NCBI RefSeq assembly: GCF_001423125.1
Contig: NZ_LMNW01000033.1
Span: 62,001-126,000, forward strand
DNA: 64,000 nt
DNA from: Duganella sp. Leaf126
GTDB lineage: Bacteria > Pseudomonadota > Gammaproteobacteria > Burkholderiales > Burkholderiaceae_D
Direction: 5' to 3'
This document shows positions 40,867 to 51,000 of the stretch, piece by piece. The position numbers and the translations under genes are program-made. The notes beneath the pieces are model-generated. The model did not search any database. It worked only from the letters and a program-made list of their open reading frames with translations, and was not told the DNA's origin. Numbering within the stretch: the first letter of the stretch is position 1; every line of letters begins with the position of its first letter.

Positions 40867-41910
40867 ATGGATTCCCTACTGAAACACATGGTGGACATGA
40901 CCGGCCACCGCGATCATGCGATGCTCGACATCTCCGTGATCTCCGCCGTGCATGAACTTGCCCGGGCCTGCCGGACCCGGATTCTGACCGTGGCCACGCT
41001 GCGCGGTCACATCTTCGTGCGACCGCGCAGCGAGATCGTCGGCGATGGTGCGGCGGCCATGATCGAACTGTCCGACCTGCAGCAGCCGGGCGAGCCGATC
41101 GACCATTACCCGGTCCTGGCAGGGTGTCTGGCGCGCCATGACACCAGTGCCGCCATGCAGGGCGACGACGGCGAGCACACGCTGTGGCTGCCGATCTGGC
41201 TCGGCGACAAGGCCGACACCTGCCTCGAAATCGTCAGCCCGGCGCCGTACGACCCGGCCGCCATCCAGATGATCGGCGGCGTGGTCAGCGTGTACCGCAA
41301 TTTCCAGAACCTGCTCGACTACAGCGAGCGCGATTCGCTGACCGGCCTGCTCAACCGCAAGACCTTCGACGACCAGCTGGCCAAGATGCTGGCCGCCAGC
41401 GCCGACCAGGACGTGCTGCCGCTGCCCGACGACCAGGAGCGGCGCAGCCACGGCGAGCAGGAACGCCAATGGCTGGCCGTGGTCGATGTCGATCATTTCA
41501 AGCACGTCAACGACCGCTTCGGCCACCTGTACGGCGACGAGGTGCTGATCTTGATCTCGAACCTGCTCAACACCTCGTTCCGCGCCCAGGACCGGGTGTT
41601 CCGTTTCGGCGGCGAAGAGTTCGTGGTGCTGCTGCGTTCGACCACGCTGGACAACACCCGCAAGATCATCGAGCGCTTCCGCCAGAACGTGGCGTCGCAC
41701 GATTTCCCGCAGGTGGGCAAGGTGACGGTGAGCGTGGGCTTTGTCAGCATCACCGCGTTCGAACCGCCGGTGATCGTGCTGGGCCGCGCCGACCAGGCGC
41801 TGTACTACGCCAAGAGCCACGGCCGCAACCTGGTCTGCCACTACGACGAGCTGCTCAGCGAGGGCCTGCTGCACAGCACGGCCTCGAACGATACGGCAGA
41901 GTTTTTCTAG
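40867..41910 (+). CDS. GGDEF diguanylate cyclase
   Basis: 347-aa cytoplasmic protein; the N-terminal half (about 1-150) is a GAF-like or unknown sensory region without membrane segments. The GGDEF domain (about 160-335) contains RDSLTGLLNRKTF, the metal-binding DVDHFKHVND, the active-site signature GGEEF (about 248-252) and an RxxD inhibitory site (RAQD) five residues before it. It should therefore make cyclic di-GMP under product inhibition. ATG at 40867, behind GAGA, is preferred over one 72 nt upstream. It faces an HD-GYP phosphodiesterase gene across 16 nt. Confidence 0.93.
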   Translation: MDSLLKHMVDMTGHRDHAMLDISVISAVHELARACRTRILTVATLRGHIFVRPRSEIVGDGAAAMIELSDLQQPGEPIDHYPVLAGCLARHDTSAAMQGDDGEHTLWLPIWLGDKADTCLEIVSPAPYDPAAIQMIGGVVSVYRNFQNLLDYSERDSLTGLLNRKTFDDQLAKMLAASADQDVLPLPDDQERRSHGEQERQWLAVVDVDHFKHVNDRFGHLYGDEVLILISNLLNTSFRAQDRVFRFGGEEFVVLLRSTTLDNTRKIIERFRQNVASHDFPQVGKVTVSVGFVSITAFEPPVIVLGRADQALYYAKSHGRNLVCHYDELLSEGLLHSTASNDTAEFF

Positions 41911-41926
41911 ACGCTTGTGAAAGCCG

Positions 41927-43144
41927 TTACGCCAGCGTGAGGAAGCGCATCGGGTCCACATTCCACTTGGCGGCGGACTCGGGCCCGACGATCTTGTCGG
42001 CGCCGCCGTAACCGAGTCCGCGCGCCAGATCGACCGTTTCCGGCTTGATGTACACCTTTTGCCGGGTGTTGAAGAAGACATTGACCTTGGGCGCCAGCAG
42101 ATTGGTTTCGTGCGGTTCGATCACCACGCCGAGCCGGCCCGACTCCAGCACCACCAGCGTGCCCACCGGGTAAATGCCGACGCAGCGCATGAATTCCTGC
42201 GTGTACTGCGGGTTGAAATGGTGCTTGCTCCACTCGTACATCTTGCGCAGCGCCGCGGCGGCCGACATGCCCTTGCGGTAGCAGCGGTCCGAGGTGATGG
42301 CGTCGTACACATCGACGATGGACGCCATCTGCGCCATGTCGCTGATCTCTGCCTCGGCCTGCTGGCCCGGATAGCCGCTGCCGTCGCGCCGCTCGTGGTG
42401 GTGCAGCGTGATATCGAGCGGGATCGGACCGATCTCGGGCGACTGCCGCAGCAGCTGGTAGCCGTCCTGCGGATGGCGGCGCATGATCTCGCATTCTTCG
42501 TCGGTCAGCGGCCCCGGCTTGTTGAGGATGGCATCGGGCACCAGCGCCTTGCCGGTATCGTGCAGCAGCCCGCCCAGGCCGGCCTGGTGGCAGGTTTCCG
42601 GGTCGAGGTTGCGCGCGCGGCAGAACGCCACCAGCAGCGTGCACACGCTGACCGAATGCAAGAACGTGTAGTCGTCGGCAGTCTTGATGCGCAGCAAGCC
42701 GGTCAGCGCGCCCGGATTGCGCAGGATCGATTCGGTAATCGTCTGCACCACCGGCTCGACCTGGTCGAGTTCGATGGCCTTGCCCAGGCGCGCATCCTGC
42801 ATCACCGAGCGCACCAGGGTCGAGGCCTGGTGGCGGATCTGCACCGCGCGCCGCATTTCCTCGCCCAGCGCCACCCGCGTGACCACCGGCGCCTTGGCCA
42901 CCAGTGCGATGATTTCGCTTTCGGTGGCCGCCTGCGCCTCGGCCAGCGACGGCGCCTCCACGTCCAGGCCCCTGGAGCTGTCGATCACCACGTCGTGGAT
43001 GCCGGCATTGACGATCTTGCGGATTTCCGCTTCGCTGGTGAGCATGAAGCGGTTGCGCATGAACGGGTGGGCCATCCAGTCGCAACTGAGGTCCTGGATG
43101 TACATGCCCACCTTGAGCTGCGATGCATCGACTTTCTTGAACAT
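41927..43144 (-). CDS. HD-GYP cyclic-di-GMP phosphodiesterase
   Basis: 405-aa protein with an N-terminal DUF3391-like region (about 1-110; KKVDASQLKVGMYI), and an HD-GYP domain (about 140-320). HDTGK is at about 195 and HHHERRDGSGYP at about 250-258, with the intervening metal ligands visible. A C-terminal segment (VGTLVVLESGRLGVVIEP) is usual for this subfamily. It hydrolyses c-di-GMP to GMP. ATG at 43144 gives the family start MFKKVDASQLKVGMY. The convergent cyclase gene and the tad locus beyond it suggest a common c-di-GMP theme. Confidence 0.93.
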   Translation of the reverse strand: MFKKVDASQLKVGMYIQDLSCDWMAHPFMRNRFMLTSEAEIRKIVNAGIHDVVIDSSRGLDVEAPSLAEAQAATESEIIALVAKAPVVTRVALGEEMRRAVQIRHQASTLVRSVMQDARLGKAIELDQVEPVVQTITESILRNPGALTGLLRIKTADDYTFLHSVSVCTLLVAFCRARNLDPETCHQAGLGGLLHDTGKALVPDAILNKPGPLTDEECEIMRRHPQDGYQLLRQSPEIGPIPLDITLHHHERRDGSGYPGQQAEAEISDMAQMASIVDVYDAITSDRCYRKGMSAAAALRKMYEWSKHHFNPQYTQEFMRCVGIYPVGTLVVLESGRLGVVIEPHETNLLAPKVNVFFNTRQKVYIKPETVDLARGLGYGGADKIVGPESAAKWNVDPMRFLTLA

Positions 43145-43282
43145 ACCGGTACCCGTGTGGAAAGAGGGCTGAAAACGTGAATCGAGTATAACAAATAGTT
43201 TCCCAACGGGATGATTGTTGACCGGTGCTACACTGTGCAGCCCTATCCTTCGCCAGTGCATGTCGGGCTGCTGCAACATTCC

Positions 43283-44218
43283 ATGGAATTGCGCCAACTT
43301 CGCTATTTTGTTGCTATCGTCGATCACGGCTCGCTCTCGCGCGCGGCGCTGGCGCTGCACGTGGCGCAGCCGGCGCTGACCCAGCAGCTGCGCCAGCTCG
43401 AGGAAGAGCTCGGTGTGCAACTGCTGCACCGCTCCGCGCAAGGCATGCTCAGCAACGATGCCGGCAAGATTTTTTACGAGCACGCGCAAGCCATCCTCAA
43501 GCAGGTGGCGGACGCCCGCTCGGCCGTCGTGCAGTCGGCCGAGCGCCCCAGCGGCAGCGTCACCCTCGGTCTGCCGCACAGCATTTCCGGTGCGCTGGCG
43601 CTGCCGCTGCTCACCGCCGCGCGCGCCCAGTATCCCGAGATCACGCTGCAGCTGACCGAGGAACTGACCGGCAACCTCAACGAACAGCTGCGCTCGGGCC
43701 GCGTCAACCTGGCCGTGCTGTTCGACGACGGCCAGCTCGGCCAGTTTGCCACCACGCCGCTGGTCGAAGAGGAACTGCGCTTCATCTGCCGCGCCGACGC
43801 CCCGTACGCCCACGGCCAGCGGGCGCTGACGCTGCGCGAAGCGGTGGCTGCCACGCTGATCCTGCCCGGCCTGCAGCACGGCGTGCGCCCGCGCATCGAG
43901 AGCGTGCTGCGCGGCGCCGGCCTGGCGCTGTCGTCCGTGATCGAGATCAATTCGATTGCGATCCTGAAATCGGCGCTGCTGGCCGACCTCGGCGCCACCA
44001 TCCTGCCGCCGGCGCCCGTGCTCGACGAACTGCAGCGCGGCGCGCTGCGCGCGCAGGCGATCGTCGAGCCGGCCATCTCGCGCACGGTGGTGCTGTGCGC
44101 CTCGAAAAACATTCCGCTCACCACGGCCGCCACCGCCGTCGGCGCGCTGGTGCGGCGCGTGTGCGGCGAACTGTGCGCGAGCGGTGCCTGGCCCGGCGCA
44201 GCGGTGATCGGCGTCTGA
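43283..44218 (+). CDS. LysR-family transcriptional regulator
   Basis: 311-aa regulator: winged helix-turn-helix at 1-60 (MELRQLRYFVAIVDHGSLSR, then AALALHVAQPALTQQLRQLE), linker helix, and a periplasmic-binding-like effector domain (about 90-300). The sequence resembles the Nac/CynR branch. ATG at 43283 is the conserved LysR start; an upstream in-frame ATG is unlikely. It is divergent from the HD-GYP gene and sits 224 bp ahead of the oxidoreductase-icmF pair on the same strand, which it may regulate. Confidence 0.92.
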   Translation: MELRQLRYFVAIVDHGSLSRAALALHVAQPALTQQLRQLEEELGVQLLHRSAQGMLSNDAGKIFYEHAQAILKQVADARSAVVQSAERPSGSVTLGLPHSISGALALPLLTAARAQYPEITLQLTEELTGNLNEQLRSGRVNLAVLFDDGQLGQFATTPLVEEELRFICRADAPYAHGQRALTLREAVAATLILPGLQHGVRPRIESVLRGAGLALSSVIEINSIAILKSALLADLGATILPPAPVLDELQRGALRAQAIVEPAISRTVVLCASKNIPLTTAATAVGALVRRVCGELCASGAWPGAAVIGV

Positions 44219-44352
44219 AGCGCCGCTCGGCAGCCATCACTTTTCCTTATACCCCCATCCGCAAACGGTATTTCCCTGCCGTGCAGCAGGCGCCCATACT
44301 GCACCCAGCTCGTACCCAGTTGCAGAACATTCAACCCTGAATCACCCTGCGC

Positions 44353-44413
44353 GCCGCCCACCGGCGGCCCCCGACCCGCCTCCGGCGCGCCTACCCGGCG
44401 CCCAGGAGGCGGG
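44353..44413 (+). promoter_or_regulatory. Two GC-rich hairpins in the leader of the oxidoreductase-icmF operon
   Basis: GCCGCC/GGCGGC (44353-44358 and 44363-44368, loop CACC) is followed at once by a 9-bp stem CCCGCCTCC/GGAGGCGGG (44375-44383 and 44405-44413). The second stem ends 29 nt before the ATG, followed by CAAAAACGG. They could be an attenuator or an RNA structure controlling ribosome access; no known riboswitch class was recognised. Confidence 0.55.
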
Positions 44414-44442
44414 CAAAAACGGCACATCACGGAGACACCGCC

Positions 44443-47400
44443 ATGCCAGACGACAGCACCGGGCGCGCGCTCGCCGACGGCGACGCGTATCACGCCAGCA
44501 GCGTCAATCTCGACGTCAGCCTCGACGACAAGTACACGGCCACCAGCGGCCCCATCTTCCTGTCCGGCATCCAGGCGCTGGTGCGCCTGCCGCTGATGCA
44601 GCGCGTGCGCGACCAGGCAGCCGGCCTGAACACGGCCGGTTTCATTTCCGGCTACCGCGGCTCGCCACTCGGCGGTCTCGACGAAAACCTGTGGAAGGCG
44701 CAGCCGCACCTGGCCGCCCACCACGTGCAGTTCGTCCCCGGCGTCAACGAAGACCTGGCCGCCACGGCCGTCTGGGGCTCGCAGCAGGTGGACCTGATCG
44801 GCGAGGCGAAGTACGACGGCGTGTTCGCCATGTGGTATGGCAAGGGCCCCGGCGTGGACCGCTGCGGCGACGTCTTCAAGCACATGAACCACGCCGGCAC
44901 CGCAAAAAACGGCGGCGTGCTGCTGGTGGCCGGCGACGACCACGGCGCCTATTCGTCCACCCTGCCGCACCAGTCCGACCACCTGTTCTCGGCCTCGATG
45001 ATTCCCGTGCTGTACCCGTGCAATGTGCAGGAATACCTGGACCTCGGCGTGCACGGCTGGGCCATGTCGCGCTTTTCCGGCTGCGTGGTGGCGTTCAAGG
45101 CGCTGGCCGACACGGTGGAGTCGTCCGCCTCGGTCGATGCCGACCCGTTGCGCGTGCAGGTGAAGATCCCGCACGACTTCGCGATGCCCGAAGGCGGCCT
45201 CAATGCGCGGCTGTCGAGCATCCCGCTGGGGCGCCAGGCGCGCAACCAGGAAGCGCTGATGCAGGACTACAAGATCTACGCGGCGCTGGCCTACGCGCGC
45301 GAAAACCGCCTCAACCACACCACCATCACCAGTCCCGACGCCAGGCTCGGCATCATCGCCTCCGGCAAATCCTACCTCGACGTGCTTGAAGCGCTCGAAG
45401 AACTGGGCATCGACGAGGCGATGGCCGCCACGGTGGGCCTGCGCCTGTTCAAGGTGGCCATGCCGTGGCCGCTGGAGCCGGACAGCGTGCGCGAGTTCGC
45501 CCAGGGCCTCGACGAAATCCTGGTGGTCGAGGAAAAGCGCCAGATCGTCGAATACCAGCTCAAGGAACAGCTGTACAACTGGCGCGACGACGTGCGTCCG
45601 CGCGTGATCGGCAAGTTCGACGAAAAGGGCGAATGGGTGGCGCCGCGCGGCGAGTGGCTGCTCACGTCCAAGGCCGATTTTTCCGTGTCGCAGGTGGCGC
45701 GCGTGATCGCCAGCCGCGTCACCCGGCTGGACCTGGACGCTGCCACCTGCCAGCAGATCGCCGACCGGCTGGCCTTTCTCGACGCCAAGGACGCGGTGCT
45801 GACGCGCGCCGTCACCACGCCGTTCCGCCCGGCCTTCTACTGCTCCGGCTGCCCGCACAACACCTCGACCAAGGTTCCGCAAGGCAGCCTGGCGCTGGCC
45901 GGCATCGGCTGCCACGTGATGGCCACCTCGATCTACCCCGAGTTCAACAAGCTGACCACCCACATGGGCGGCGAAGGCGCACCGTGGATCGGCCAGGCCG
46001 CGTTTTCCAGGATCCCGCACGTGTTCCAGAATCTCGGCGATGGCACCTATTTCCACTCCGGCTACCTGGCCATCCGCGCGGCCGTGGCGGCCAAGGTCAA
46101 CATCACCTATAAAATCCTGTACAACGACGCGGTGGCCATGACCGGCGGCCAGCCGGTGGACGGCATCACCTCGGTGCCGCTGATCGCGCGCCAGATGGCC
46201 GCCGAAGGCGTGCAGCGCATCGCCCTGGTCACCGAAGACCTGGCACGCTACCAGGACCGCAGCGCCCTGCCCGCCCACGTCACGCTGCACGACCGCAAGG
46301 ACATGGACGCGGTGCAGCGCGCCCTGCGCGAGGTCAGCGGGGTCTCGGTGCTGATCTACGACCAGACCTGCGCCGCCGAAAAGCGTCGCCGCCGCAAGAA
46401 GGGAGAATATCCGGACATCGCCAGGCGCATGGTGATCAACGACGCCGTGTGCGAAGGCTGCGGCGACTGCGGCGTGCAGTCGAACTGCGTCTCGATCCTG
46501 CCCAAGGAGACCGAGTTCGGCCGCAAGCGCACCATCGACCAGTCCTCGTGCAACAAGGACTACTCATGCGCCAAGGGCTTCTGCCCCAGTTTTGTCACGG
46601 TGGAAGGCGGCACACTGAAAAAGCGCCGGGCCGGCACTGCCAAAACCGACGACTTCGGCCCGCTGCCGCTGCCGGTACTGCCGTCCTGCGACCAGCCCTA
46701 CAACATCCTGATCAACGGCATCGGCGGCACCGGCGTGATCACGGTCGGCGCGCTGATGGGCATGGCCGCCCACCTCGAAGGCAAGGGCGCCTCGGTGCTG
46801 GACATGACCGGCATGTCGCAAAAGAATGGCTCGGTCACCTCGCACGTGAAAATCGCCCGCAGTCCGGCCCACCTGCGCGCCCAGCGCATCGCCACCGGCG
46901 AGGCCGACCTGGTGCTCGGCTGCGACATGCTGACCGCCGGCGCGGCCGACGCGATCTCGAAGATGCGCGCGGGCCGCACGCGCGCTGTCGTCAACCTGCA
47001 TCAGCAGCCGCCCGGCACGTTTGCCCAGGACGCCGACTGGCAGTACCCGGCCGACGAGGTGCAGGCGCTGATCGCCCAGTCGGTGGGCGACGGCGCCGCC
47101 GATTTCATCGACGCGACCAAACTGGCCACCGCGCTGATGGGCGACTCGATCGCCGCCAACCTGTTCATGCTCGGCTATGCCTGGCAGCGCGGCCGCATTC
47201 CGCTGTCCGAGGCGGCGCTGCTGCGCGCGATCGAATTGAATGGCGTGGGCATCGCCTCGAACAAGCAAAGCTTCCTGTGGGGCCGGCGCGCGGCAGTGGA
47301 CCTGGCCCGGGTCGAACGCGTGGCCACGCCGGCAAAGACGGTCGTGGTGCAGATGCCGCAAAGCCTCGACACCGTGATCAACCAGCGGGTGGCCTTCCTC

Positions 47401-48000
47401 ACCGCCTACCAGGATGCCGCCTACGCGGCGCGCTACACCGACCTGGTGAGCACCGTGCGTGAACGCGAAACCGCGCTCGGGCTGGGCAACAAGCTGTCCA
47501 CGGCAGTCGCAAAAAACTACTTCAAGCTGATGGCCTACAAGGACGAGTACGAAGTGGCGCGCCTGTACACCGATGGCCGCTTTGTGGAACAACTGCAGCA
47601 GCAGTTCGAGGGCAATTTCTCGGTCAAGTTCCACCTGGCGCCGCCGCTGCTGGCCAAAAAGGATGACCAGGGCCACCTGGTGAAAGCGCAATTCGGTTCG
47701 TGGATGTGGAAAGCCTTCAAGCTGCTGGCCCGGTGCAAGGGGCTGCGCGGCAGCGCGTTCGACGTGTTCGGCTATACGGCCGAGCGCAAGATGGAGCGCG
47801 CACTGATCGACGAATACCGCGCGCTGGTGCTGGCGCTGCTGGCCCAGCTCACGCCCGACAATCACGCCGTGGCCGTGGCACTGGCCGCGCTGCCGGAAAA
47901 GATACGCGGCTTCGGCCATGTGAAGGAACGGGCGGTTGCCGCCTTCCGCACCGACAAAGCACGGCTGCTGGCACAGTTTGCCGAGCAGCGCGCCGCCTAG
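44443..48000 (+). CDS. Indolepyruvate/2-oxoacid:ferredoxin oxidoreductase family protein (fused)
   Basis: 1185-aa fused enzyme oxidatively decarboxylating 2-oxo acids to acyl-CoA with ferredoxin. Order: N-terminal pyrimidine-binding ThDP domain (about 30-330), central ThDP pyrophosphate domain with GDGTYFHSG and the following N (about 460-610), a 4Fe-4S region (about 665-705; CEGCGDCG plus further Cys in CNKDYSCAKGFC), gamma-type domain (about 745-930; NGIGGTGVITVG) and a C-terminal DUF6537 part. The fused layout is the aerobic proteobacterial type, acting in the known cases on aryl or branched-chain pyruvates. GGAG lies ten bases before the ATG. Co-transcribed with icmF, 30 nt downstream. 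Confidence 0.92.
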   Translation: MPDDSTGRALADGDAYHASSVNLDVSLDDKYTATSGPIFLSGIQALVRLPLMQRVRDQAAGLNTAGFISGYRGSPLGGLDENLWKAQPHLAAHHVQFVPGVNEDLAATAVWGSQQVDLIGEAKYDGVFAMWYGKGPGVDRCGDVFKHMNHAGTAKNGGVLLVAGDDHGAYSSTLPHQSDHLFSASMIPVLYPCNVQEYLDLGVHGWAMSRFSGCVVAFKALADTVESSASVDADPLRVQVKIPHDFAMPEGGLNARLSSIPLGRQARNQEALMQDYKIYAALAYARENRLNHTTITSPDARLGIIASGKSYLDVLEALEELGIDEAMAATVGLRLFKVAMPWPLEPDSVREFAQGLDEILVVEEKRQIVEYQLKEQLYNWRDDVRPRVIGKFDEKGEWVAPRGEWLLTSKADFSVSQVARVIASRVTRLDLDAATCQQIADRLAFLDAKDAVLTRAVTTPFRPAFYCSGCPHNTSTKVPQGSLALAGIGCHVMATSIYPEFNKLTTHMGGEGAPWIGQAAFSRIPHVFQNLGDGTYFHSGYLAIRAAVAAKVNITYKILYNDAVAMTGGQPVDGITSVPLIARQMAAEGVQRIALVTEDLARYQDRSALPAHVTLHDRKDMDAVQRALREVSGVSVLIYDQTCAAEKRRRRKKGEYPDIARRMVINDAVCEGCGDCGVQSNCVSILPKETEFGRKRTIDQSSCNKDYSCAKGFCPSFVTVEGGTLKKRRAGTAKTDDFGPLPLPVLPSCDQPYNILINGIGGTGVITVGALMGMAAHLEGKGASVLDMTGMSQKNGSVTSHVKIARSPAHLRAQRIATGEADLVLGCDMLTAGAADAISKMRAGRTRAVVNLHQQPPGTFAQDADWQYPADEVQALIAQSVGDGAADFIDATKLATALMGDSIAANLFMLGYAWQRGRIPLSEAALLRAIELNGVGIASNKQSFLWGRRAAVDLARVERVATPAKTVVVQMPQSLDTVINQRVAFLTAYQDAAYAARYTDLVSTVRERETALGLGNKLSTAVAKNYFKLMAYKDEYEVARLYTDGRFVEQLQQQFEGNFSVKFHLAPPLLAKKDDQGHLVKAQFGSWMWKAFKLLARCKGLRGSAFDVFGYTAERKMERALIDEYRALVLALLAQLTPDNHAVAVALAALPEKIRGFGHVKERAVAAFRTDKARLLAQFAEQRAA

Positions 48001-48030
48001 CTACCTAGCTGCCTCGAACAAGGATACGCC

Positions 48031-51000
48031 ATGAACGATCTCTCCACGCCCCAACTGGACGCCGTAGCGCAACCGCCGGCGCCCGCCAATAAAATCCGCT
48101 TCGTCACTGCCGCCTCGCTGTTCGACGGTCACGACGCCTCGATCAACATCATGCGCCGCATCCTGCAGTCGAACGGCGTCGAGGTGGTCCACCTGGGCCA
48201 CAACCGCTCGGTGGACGAAGTGGTCACCGCCGCGCTGGCCGAAGATGTGCAGGGCATTGCGATTTCCAGCTACCAGGGCGGCCACGTCGAATACTTCAAA
48301 TACATGATCGATTTGCTGCGCCAGCGCGGCGGCGCCCACATCAAGGTGTTCGGCGGTGGCGGCGGCGTGATCGTGCCCGACGAAATCGCCGACCTGCACG
48401 CGTACGGCGTGACCCGCATCTTCAGCCCCGAGGATGGCCAGCGCATGGGACTGGTGGGCATGATCGCGTGGATGGTGGCGCAGTGCGATAGCGACCTGTC
48501 GCCGTATGCGCCGACGTCGCTGGCACCGCTGCAGGCGGGCGACGTGGCCGGCCGCCACCGGCCGCTGGCACAGCTGATCACGGCGTTGGAAAACGACCGC
48601 GCCGCGCCGGCGCTGCGCGCCGAACTGCTGGCCGCCGCCGGCGCCCTGGCGGTGCCGGTGCTCGGCATTACCGGTACCGGCGGCGCCGGCAAATCGTCGC
48701 TGACCGATGAACTGATCCGCCGCATCCGGCTCGACCAGGGCGACGCGCTGCACATAGCCGTGATCTCGATCGATCCGTCGCGCCGCAAGTCCGGCGGCGC
48801 GCTGCTGGGCGACCGCATCCGCATGAACGCCATCAACCCGTGGAACGGCAAGGCGCAGGTGTTCATGCGCTCGCTGGCCACGCGCGACGCCGGCTCCGAG
48901 ATTTCGCAGGCCCTGCCCGACGTGATCGCCGCCTGCAAGGTGGCCGGCTTCGACCTGGTGATCGTGGAAACGTCGGGCATTGGCCAGGGCGACGCCGCCA
49001 TCGTGCCGCACGTCGATGTGTCGCTGTACGTGATGACGCCGGAATTCGGCGCCGCCTCGCAGCTGGAAAAGATCGACATGCTCGATTTTGCCGACATCAT
49101 CGCGATCAACAAGTTCGACCGCAAGGGCGCGCTCGATGCGCTGCGCGACGTCGCCAAGCAGTACCAGCGCAACCGCGAGCTATGGAGCACACCGGCGCAC
49201 GAGATGCCGGTGTACGGCACCCAGGCATCGCGTTTCAATGACGATGGCGTCACCGCCCTGTACCAGGGCCTGCTGCCGCTGCTGGCGCGCCGCGGCCTGC
49301 GTACCGGCGCCGCCCGGCTGGCGCCGGCCGGCGCGCGCCATTCGAGCGGCAAGCACGTGATCGTGCCGCCCGCGCGCGCGCGTTACCTGGCCGAGATTGC
49401 CGACACCGTGCGCCACTACCACCGCCACACGCGCAAACAGGTGACGCTGGCGCGCGAACGCCAGCAGCTGCGCGAAGCCAAACGCATGCTGGCCGCTGCC
49501 GGCAAGGCGGCCAGCATTGCCGATTTCGACGCCGTGATCGAGGAGCGCGACAGCGCCATGGATGCCGGCGCCAAGAAGCTGCTGGCGCAGTGGCCGCAGC
49601 TGCAGGCCGCGTACGCGGGCGACGACTACGTCACCACCGTCCGCGACAAGGAGCTGCGTACCCGGCTGGTCCAGCAGACGCTGTCGGGCACGCGCATCCG
49701 CAAGGTGGCGCTGCCGCGCTACGAGGACGACGGCGAGGTGCTGCGCTTTTTGATGCTGGAAAACGTGCCGGGGTCGTTCCCGTACACGGCCGGCGTGTTC
49801 CCGTTCAAGCGCGAGGGCGAAGATCCGACCCGCATGTTTGCCGGCGAAGGCGACGCCTTCCGCACCAACCGCCGCTTCAAGCTGGTGTCCACCGGGATGG
49901 ACGCCAAGCGCCTGTCCACCGCGTTCGATTCGGTCACGCTGTACGGCGCCGACCCGGCGCTGCGGCCCGACATCTACGGCAAGGTCGGCAACTCGGGCGT
50001 GTCGATCGCCACGCTCGACGACATGAAGGTGCTGTACGACGGTTTCAATCTGTGCAGCCCCAGCACCTCGGTGTCGATGACCATCAACGGCCCGGCGCCG
50101 ACCATCCTGGCCATGTTCATGAACACGGCCATCGACCAGCAGCTCGACAAGTTCGCGGCCGACCACCAGCGCCAGCCCGATGCCGACGAAGCGGCAAAGA
50201 TCCGCGCCTGGGTGCTGCAGAACGTGCGCGGCACGGTGCAGGCCGACATCCTCAAGGAAGACCAGGGCCAGAACACCTGCATCTTCTCGACCGAGTTTTC
50301 ACTGAAGGTGATGGGCGACATCCAGCAGTATTTCGTCGACCACCAGGTGCGCAATTTTTACTCGGTGTCGATCTCGGGCTACCACATCGCCGAAGCGGGC
50401 GCCAACCCGGTGTCGCAGCTGGCGTTTACGCTGTCGAACGGTTTGACCTTTGTCGAAGCGTACCTGGCGCGCGGCATGCACATCGACGATTTTGCGCCGA
50501 ACCTGTCGTTCTTCTTCTCCAACGGCATGGATCCCGAATACACGGTGCTGGGCCGGGTGGCGCGCCGCATCTGGGCCGTGGCCATGCGCGACAAGTACGG
50601 CGCCAACGAGCGTTCGCAAAAGCTCAAGTACCACGTGCAGACCTCGGGGCGCTCGCTGCATGCGCAGGAGATCGACTTCAACGACATCCGCACCACGCTG
50701 CAGGCGCTGATCGCCATCTACGACAACTGCAACTCGCTGCACACGAATGCCTACGACGAGGCGATCACCACGCCCACCGACGAATCGGTGCGCCGCGCGC
50801 TGGCGATCCAGCTGATCATCAACCGCGAGTGGGGGCTGGCCAAGAACGAGAATCCCAACCAGGGCGCCTACATCCTCGAGGAGCTGACCGACCTGGTGGA
50901 AGAGGCGGTGCTGCAGGAATTCGAGCGCATCGCCGAACGGGGCGGCGTGCTGGGCGCAATGGAAACGGGCTACCAGCGCGGCAAGATCCAGGAAGAGTCG

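Noticed and set aside
43474..46290. A 938-codon minus-strand open frame across the LysR gene and the oxidoreductase start
   Set aside because: Antisense shadow of two certain genes; composition (His, Arg, Gly) and lack of motifs argue against coding.
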